DNA of 9,282 bases from Promethearchaeota archaeon (GTDB lineage: Archaea; Asgardarchaeota; Lokiarchaeia; Sigynarchaeales; SOKP01): contig JAEOTV010000200.1 in NCBI GenBank assembly GCA_016839635.1, positions 1 through 9,282 of the forward strand, given 5' to 3'. The notes below the pieces were generated by a model. The model worked only from the letters and a program-made list of their open reading frames with translations. It searched no databases and was not told where the DNA came from. Below, one piece after another: positions 5,862 through 9,282 of the stretch. The translations under genes and the position numbers were made by a program. How positions within the stretch are numbered: position 1 is the stretch's first letter; every line of letters starts with the position of its first letter.

Positions 5862-8042
5862 ATGGATGTAGATAAAGGATTTATAACTTCAAAAGCTATT
5901 GTTGAATTTTTTGGATTTGGTTCTAATATTTACATCCAGACTATAAAATTTCTTGAAGACCAGTTGAAAAAAGAAAAATTATTTGAAGAAAAATTCTTAC
6001 AATGGAGAGAAATCTTCAGTAATTTCTATGGACGTGAAATAACCTCTGATTTGTTTTTAAAGCATACTTACTTTACGCACGTCTTAAAAATAATTGTTAT
6101 TTCTAAATCTATTGATAAAAATCTCAGCTTTGAGGGTATCTATAAAAAATATACTGAAAATGACTTGAAACATATATTTGAATACAAATATTTTTTTTGG
6201 ACAAATTTTAGCAAAAATATAACAAGGAATATATACGATAAGTTGAGGAATTTAAAATTTGCGAAGGAAGATCTATTTAGTGATTTATACCAACAAGTTT
6301 TCATTTCTGAGATTAGGCATCGAATTGGGGAATTCTTCACTCCATCAAATTTAGTTCAAAAGATGGTGGAAGATGTCTACAAAATAGGATTAAAAGTTCT
6401 TGATCCCTCTTGTGGTTCAGGAAATTTTATTATCAATATAATGATTAATATTATTGATTCAAAGGAGTCAATAAAATTAAGAGAGAAAGCTATATTTAAC
6501 GTTTTTGGCTTTGATATTAACCCTTTAGCTGTCATGACCGTAAAAGTTAATACTATCCTCCTACTCTTAGAATACTTTTATAAAGATACCAATAATATCC
6601 CGAATCTTAATATTTTACTAATTGATTCACTATTTCCTGAGTTTTATGAAAGAAATATTGATTTCAATCATTTATATAATTCTTTTGATTTAGTGATTGG
6701 AAATCCTCCTTGGCTAACTTATAAAGACTTACAAAGTAAACCTTATCAGATCAAAATCCGAAATTTAGCAAATAGCTTAGGAATTAAGCCAGCAAGTCAA
6801 TATATTACTCATATTGAAATAGCGGCTATTTTTTTTTATGCTATACCATTAAAATTTTTAACTAAAAATGGAAAAATCTTTTTTGTAATGCCTAAAAGTG
6901 TTTTAAATGGAGATCATTGCCATAAATTCCGAGCTTTTTCTTTATTTAACAAAAAATTAGAAATTTGGGATTTCCCAAAACATTATTTCTTTAATGTTAA
7001 TCATATTTGTTTAAAAGCGGAGTATAATGGTAAAGATAATAATGTTCCGATCCATGAGAAATATCCAATCATTACAAAACTATATAATTCTAATATAGAA
7101 TTAGTAGAAGAAACTTTTTATTCAAGTTTGAAGATTGAAAATAATGGTGCAAAATTATTATTACCTTTACAAGAATTAGATGTCATTAATAGACTAGAAG
7201 AAAGCCCTTATAAACATAAATTTTTTCAAGGGGCTACTCTAGTCCCACGAACCTTAGTTTTCTTTAATAAAAACCAAAAAAGAAATGGTGCTTTGATAAT
7301 TTCGTCTGATTCAGTTATCTTGTCTCGATCGAAAAATCAGTGGAAATTTCCGTTTAAGAATAAAGAAATCGAAGAGAGGTTTCAATTCAAGACCTTTTTG
7401 AATATGGACATGCTCCCATTCTATATCAAACATAAAAAAAATGTTTTTCTTCCAGTAAATGACCAATTTGATTATGATTTTGAATATCTCAAAGATTATC
7501 CCAAAGCTCTAAAATTTTATCAGGAAATGAATGCTATTTACCAAAAAAATAAGAAGAAAACAAGTAAAATTAATTCATTATTTGCAAACTTAAATTACTG
7601 GAATAAACTTAAAAAACAAATTAATAACAAGTCATATATAGTTGTCTATAACGCTAGTGGTTCTAGCTTAAAATCTGCTGTAATTGATAATCAAAACCAA
7701 AAGTTAATCATAGGATCTGAAAATTATTATTATTCTACTGATTTAGAAAATGAAGCTTATTACCTTTCAGCAATTTTGAATGCTCCTATTTTATCTAAAT
7801 ATATCAAATTGGTAAAAAGTTCAAGACATATCCATAAACGACCTTTTATGTTTCCAATTCCCCTCTATAATAAAAATAATATTATTCACGAGAAACTTGC
7901 AAAAAAAGGAAAAAAATATCATACAATAGTTCAGGATTTATTTATGAATAATCCCAAAATTAAAAGTAACAAAGTTAGACTGATAATTAATTATAAATTA
8001 GTAAAATTAGATAATTTAACAAAAAAAATAGTTTTTGAATAA
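5862..8042 (+). CDS. Eco57I-like N6-adenine DNA methyltransferase / specificity protein
   Basis: A 726-residue predicted S-adenosylmethionine-dependent DNA adenine methylase. Residues 1-130 are helical and include SDLFLKHTYFTHVLKIIVI. RIGEFFTP (154-161) is the conserved segment that opens the catalytic domain in type I/IIG-like enzymes. Motif I is DPSCGSGNF (181-189), with FGFDIN (215-220) as the cofactor-binding acidic strand. Motif IV is NPPW (281-284), the catalytic loop for exocyclic-amino methylation of adenine. The C-terminal half looks like a target-recognition region, with segments typical of this group: YIVVYNASGSS (592-602), NEAYYLSAILNAPI (630-643) and HIHKRPFMFPIP (656-667). I see no clear PD-(D/E)xK nuclease motif at the N-terminus, and no nuclease or helicase partner is next to it in the window. 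It could be a solitary methylase, part of a defence system continued elsewhere, or a type IIG-like enzyme whose nuclease I cannot recognise. It faces the tandem zinc-ribbon genes with a 13-bp gap. Confidence 0.88.
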   Translation: MDVDKGFITSKAIVEFFGFGSNIYIQTIKFLEDQLKKEKLFEEKFLQWREIFSNFYGREITSDLFLKHTYFTHVLKIIVISKSIDKNLSFEGIYKKYTENDLKHIFEYKYFFWTNFSKNITRNIYDKLRNLKFAKEDLFSDLYQQVFISEIRHRIGEFFTPSNLVQKMVEDVYKIGLKVLDPSCGSGNFIINIMINIIDSKESIKLREKAIFNVFGFDINPLAVMTVKVNTILLLLEYFYKDTNNIPNLNILLIDSLFPEFYERNIDFNHLYNSFDLVIGNPPWLTYKDLQSKPYQIKIRNLANSLGIKPASQYITHIEIAAIFFYAIPLKFLTKNGKIFFVMPKSVLNGDHCHKFRAFSLFNKKLEIWDFPKHYFFNVNHICLKAEYNGKDNNVPIHEKYPIITKLYNSNIELVEETFYSSLKIENNGAKLLLPLQELDVINRLEESPYKHKFFQGATLVPRTLVFFNKNQKRNGALIISSDSVILSRSKNQWKFPFKNKEIEERFQFKTFLNMDMLPFYIKHKKNVFLPVNDQFDYDFEYLKDYPKALKFYQEMNAIYQKNKKKTSKINSLFANLNYWNKLKKQINNKSYIVVYNASGSSLKSAVIDNQNQKLIIGSENYYYSTDLENEAYYLSAILNAPILSKYIKLVKSSRHIHKRPFMFPIPLYNKNNIIHEKLAKKGKKYHTIVQDLFMNNPKIKSNKVRLIINYKLVKLDNLTKKIVFE

Positions 8043-8055
8043 TTTATTCCACGAT

Positions 8056-8460
8056 TTATTTAAGTGCTTCTCCACATATTCTACAAAACTTCTCGATTGC
8101 GGTTCTTTTATTTCCACAGTTTGGGCAGAATAAAAGAGACTTTGATTCTGTACCTTGTGGTTCTATTACATCTGAATAAAATTGTGCTATTTTTCTACTT
8201 TTTGAAAGAGAATAAATTGAAATAATTAAGAATACAATTAAAACAGCAAAATAAGGCCCCATGTACAATAATGTATATTCAATCCAAAAACCGATTTCAC
8301 CATACATAATTGATTGCCTTAAAGAGCTGACAAAAGAAAAGAGAAATGGCACGATAATCATGGATAACAAGAAAACACCAGCAAATGATAAAATAAACAC
8401 TTGAGTTGCTTGTTTTTGACTTAATTTTATACCAAACCATGTTGGTCCTTTTCTACTCAT
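8056..8460 (-). CDS. Two-TM zinc-ribbon membrane protein, downstream copy
   Basis: A 134-residue protein with a short basic N-terminus (SRKGPTWFGIKLSQKQ), a first membrane helix at about 21-44 (VFILSFAGVFLLSMIIVPFL), a short loop, a second helix at about 62-84, a charged linker, and a C-terminal zinc ribbon with C112-PN-C115 and C126-RI-C129. With two helices both ends should lie on the same side, probably the cytoplasm. The frame extends 7 codons further upstream to an ATG at 8481, but I place the start at 8460. There the ribosome binding sequence CGAGGGTGATC sits 3 bases before the ATG, and the length then equals that of the paralogue exactly. No function is known to me; zinc-ribbon tails of this type usually bind proteins or nucleic acids. 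It ends 13 bp from the convergent methyltransferase gene. Confidence 0.85.
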   Translation of the reverse strand: MSRKGPTWFGIKLSQKQATQVFILSFAGVFLLSMIIVPFLFSFVSSLRQSIMYGEIGFWIEYTLLYMGPYFAVLIVFLIISIYSLSKSRKIAQFYSDVIEPQGTESKSLLFCPNCGNKRTAIEKFCRICGEALK

Positions 8461-8462
8461 TC

Positions 8463-8473
8463 GATCACCCTCG
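8463..8473 (-). promoter_or_regulatory. Strong ribosome binding site fixing start at 8460
   Basis: On the minus strand this reads CGAGGGTGATC, 2 bases before the ATG. GAGGGTGATC is nearly complementary to the 3' end of archaeal 16S rRNA (GATCACCTCC), with one G-run base extra. An in-frame ATG further upstream at 8481 has no such site before it. Confidence 0.8.
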
Positions 8474-8498
8474 TTTAACATTTTTTAAAAAAGGTTCA

Positions 8499-8509
8499 AT
8501 ATTAAAAAC
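8499..8509 (-). promoter_or_regulatory. TATA-like box, downstream zinc-ribbon gene
   Basis: GTTTTTAATAT on the minus strand lies about 40-50 bases before the start codon. It is inside a 25-base block (8489-8513) that is identical to the block before the other copy (8961-8985), so each gene probably has its own promoter. Confidence 0.5.
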
Positions 8510-8526
8510 TCAATTTAATATACATT

Positions 8527-8931
8527 TTATTTAAACTCATCTCCACACGCTCTACAAAACTTTTCAATAGCGGTTCTTTTCTTACCACAATTTGGGCAGA
8601 ACATGAGAGTCCTTGGTTCATTGTTTTGTGGTTCTATTACATCTGAGTAAGATTTTGCTACCCTTCTACTATTTGAAAGAGAATAGATAGATATAGCTAA
8701 GAAAACACCCATAATACACAAATAAGGTAGATTATACCCCAATGAATAGTGGATAAACCAGTCAAGATCATCATAAATAATGGCATTTATCAAAGACATA
8801 AAGAATGAAGAAATCATCGGTACTACCGTCATTGCTAGAATGAAAACACCAGCAAATGATAAAATAAACACTTGAGTTGCTTGTTTTTGACTTAATTTTA
8901 TACCAAACCATGTTGGTCTTTTTCTACTCAT
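8527..8931 (-). CDS. Two-TM zinc-ribbon membrane protein, upstream copy
   Basis: The paralogue of the next gene, also 134 residues, with the cysteines at the same positions (C112-PN-C115, C126-RA-C129). It has membrane helices at about 21-44 and 62-84. The first 30 residues differ from the other copy only at residue 5 (Arg here, Gly there). Residues 31-80 differ widely although they stay hydrophobic and keep VP, Y, P and VFL anchors. The linker and zinc ribbon are again similar (SDVIEPQ, FCPNCG, KRTAIEKFCR). The start at 8931 is fixed by the GGAGGGTGATC site just upstream. The two genes are 66 bp apart with a TATA-like box in the gap, so they may be transcribed together or separately. No function is recognised. 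Confidence 0.85.
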   Translation of the reverse strand: MSRKRPTWFGIKLSQKQATQVFILSFAGVFILAMTVVPMISSFFMSLINAIIYDDLDWFIHYSLGYNLPYLCIMGVFLAISIYSLSNSRRVAKSYSDVIEPQNNEPRTLMFCPNCGKKRTAIEKFCRACGDEFK

Positions 8932-8933
8932 TC

Positions 8934-8944
8934 GATCACCCTCC
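8934..8944 (-). promoter_or_regulatory. Strong ribosome binding site fixing start at 8931
   Basis: The minus strand reads GGAGGGTGATC, 2 bases before the ATG. This is close to perfect pairing with the 16S rRNA 3' end. The other genes in the window have only weak or no such sites, so the zinc-ribbon pair stands out as strongly translated or differently initiated. Confidence 0.85.
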
Positions 8945-8970
8945 TTTTTAACAATTTTTAAAAAGGTTCA

Positions 8971-8981
8971 ATATTAAAAAC
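8971..8981 (-). promoter_or_regulatory. TATA-like box, upstream zinc-ribbon gene
   Basis: GTTTTTAATAT on the minus strand, 40-50 bases before the start codon. It lies in a block that is unchanged between the two copies, which supports function over chance AT-richness. Confidence 0.5.
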
Positions 8982-9104
8982 TCAACTTCCCTTTTTAAAT
9001 GTTTTGACGCAAAAAATAGTATTTAGTAATATACAGAAAATTGACTACAAAAATTAGCCAATAACTTATTTAGAATTTATTATTTATTAGAATCTAATTT
9101 TTCT

Positions 9105-9119
9105 TAAAGCAAAGCTTTA
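9105..9119. repeat. Short perfect inverted repeat in divergent intergenic region
   Basis: TAAAGC-AAA-GCTTTA is a 6-base stem with a 3-base loop, just upstream of the TATA-like box of the helicase gene. It could be a regulator binding site or a weak hairpin. A stem this short can arise by chance. The rest of 8986-9187 is AT-rich with no open frame I trust. Confidence 0.4.
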
Positions 9120-9120
9120 T

Positions 9121-9136
9121 CTTTTATAATTTATTT
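9121..9136 (+). promoter_or_regulatory. TATA-like box before helicase gene
   Basis: CTTTTATAATTTATTT lies about 60 bases before the TTG at 9188, leaving room for a leader of about 35 bases. The leader carries AGTGA at 9174-9178 as a possible weak ribosome binding site. Confidence 0.4.
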
Positions 9137-9187
9137 ATCTTAATTGACGAAGAGCGTAAAAAAGTAAGTAATTAGTGAAAATTAAAA

Positions 9188-9282
9188 TTGAATTTTGAAG
9201 ATTTAGGAATTAGCGAAAAGAATATTGTCGCTTTGAAAAGAAATAATATTATTTATCCTACACCTGTCCAAAAAGAAGCGAT
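9188..9282 (+). CDS. DEAD-box helicase, N-terminus only (cut by window edge)
   Basis: The first 31 codons read LNFEDLGISEKNI, then ALKRNNIIYPTPVQKEA. This is the N-terminal Q motif of the DEAD-box (superfamily 2) ATP-dependent RNA helicases: an aromatic residue and 'dLgis..i..al...gi..PTpvQ..ai'. The Gln at residue 28 contacts the adenine of ATP in this family. The start is TTG at 9188, the first possible start after an in-frame TGA at 9176; it is preceded by AGTGA at a suitable distance. The motor domains and the product's exact subfamily lie outside the window. The length cannot be judged, but the motif is distinctive. Confidence 0.8.
   Translation, partial: MNFEDLGISEKNIVALKRNNIIYPTPVQKEA

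Larger units (their letters stand above)
8056..8985. repeat. Tandem gene duplication, about 471-bp period
   Basis: Copies are 8056-8513 and 8527-8985, each holding promoter block, ribosome binding site and a 134-codon gene. Identity is uneven. The block 8371-8472 against 8842-8943 (start region and first 30 codons) matches at 101 of 102 bases, counted by eye, including third codon positions. The central part coding for the loop and second helix is strongly diverged, and the zinc-ribbon end is intermediate. Confidence 0.9.

Noticed and set aside
6140..6340. Antisense open frame within the methyltransferase gene
   Set aside because: It is a shadow of the sense frame, with no ribosome binding site.
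8461..8481. Upstream ATG giving a 7-residue longer zinc-ribbon protein
   Set aside because: The ribosome binding site lies between the two ATGs, and the shorter form matches the paralogue residue for residue at its start.
1..9282. CRISPR array, tRNA, rRNA or insertion sequence
   Set aside because: I read both strands for regularly spaced repeats, cloverleaf sequences, transposase motifs and terminal inverted repeats, and saw none. The only tandem repeats are the 57-bp coding repeat and the gene duplication.

Overview
The window looks like a piece of an Asgard (Promethearchaeota / Lokiarchaeia-like) archaeal chromosome. The strongest reason is a full-length actin homologue of 396 residues that aligns to eukaryotic actin from end to end. 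Supporting signs are very low GC, archaeal TATA-like boxes before several genes, TTG and GTG starts, an AbrB-ACT protein, and two Shine-Dalgarno sequences (GGAGGGTGATC and CGAGGGTGATC) that match the 3' end of archaeal 16S rRNA. The taxon is inferred from gene content; no marker gene is present.

Layout. (1) 1-342: the 3' part of a gene for an AbrB-like plus ACT-domain protein, cut by the left edge. (2) 391-5757: four same-strand genes. They encode a Lys-rich, Pro/Thr-repeat, coiled-coil protein; an actin-family protein; an 863-residue protein with a helical N-terminus and a C-terminal CHAT-like (caspase/separase-clan) domain; and a small coiled-coil plus phospholipase-D-fold protein. (3) 5862-8042: an Eco57I-like N6-adenine DNA methyltransferase/specificity protein with no recognised nuclease partner. 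(4) 8056-8931, minus strand: two tandem paralogues, each with two membrane helices and a C-terminal zinc ribbon, with duplicated promoter and ribosome binding site. (5) 8932-9187: an intergenic region of about 250 bp holding divergent promoters and a short hairpin. (6) 9188-9282: the first 31 codons of a DEAD-box helicase, cut by the right edge.

The most interesting part is 391-5757. The actin homologue keeps most of the fold signatures but has lost the phosphate-2 residues that carry out ATP hydrolysis. The CHAT-like domain next to it has lost both its His and its Cys. The PLD-fold protein has lost the His of its HKD motif. Three neighbouring relatives of enzymes all appear to have kept the fold and lost catalysis, which suggests a binding or scaffold assembly built on an actin-like protein. 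That reading is an inference; co-transcription and physical association are not shown by the sequence.

The coiled-coil/PLD gene probably starts at an ATT codon (5218), because the reading frame and coiled coil continue upstream of the first conventional start and the leader matches that of the next gene base for base.
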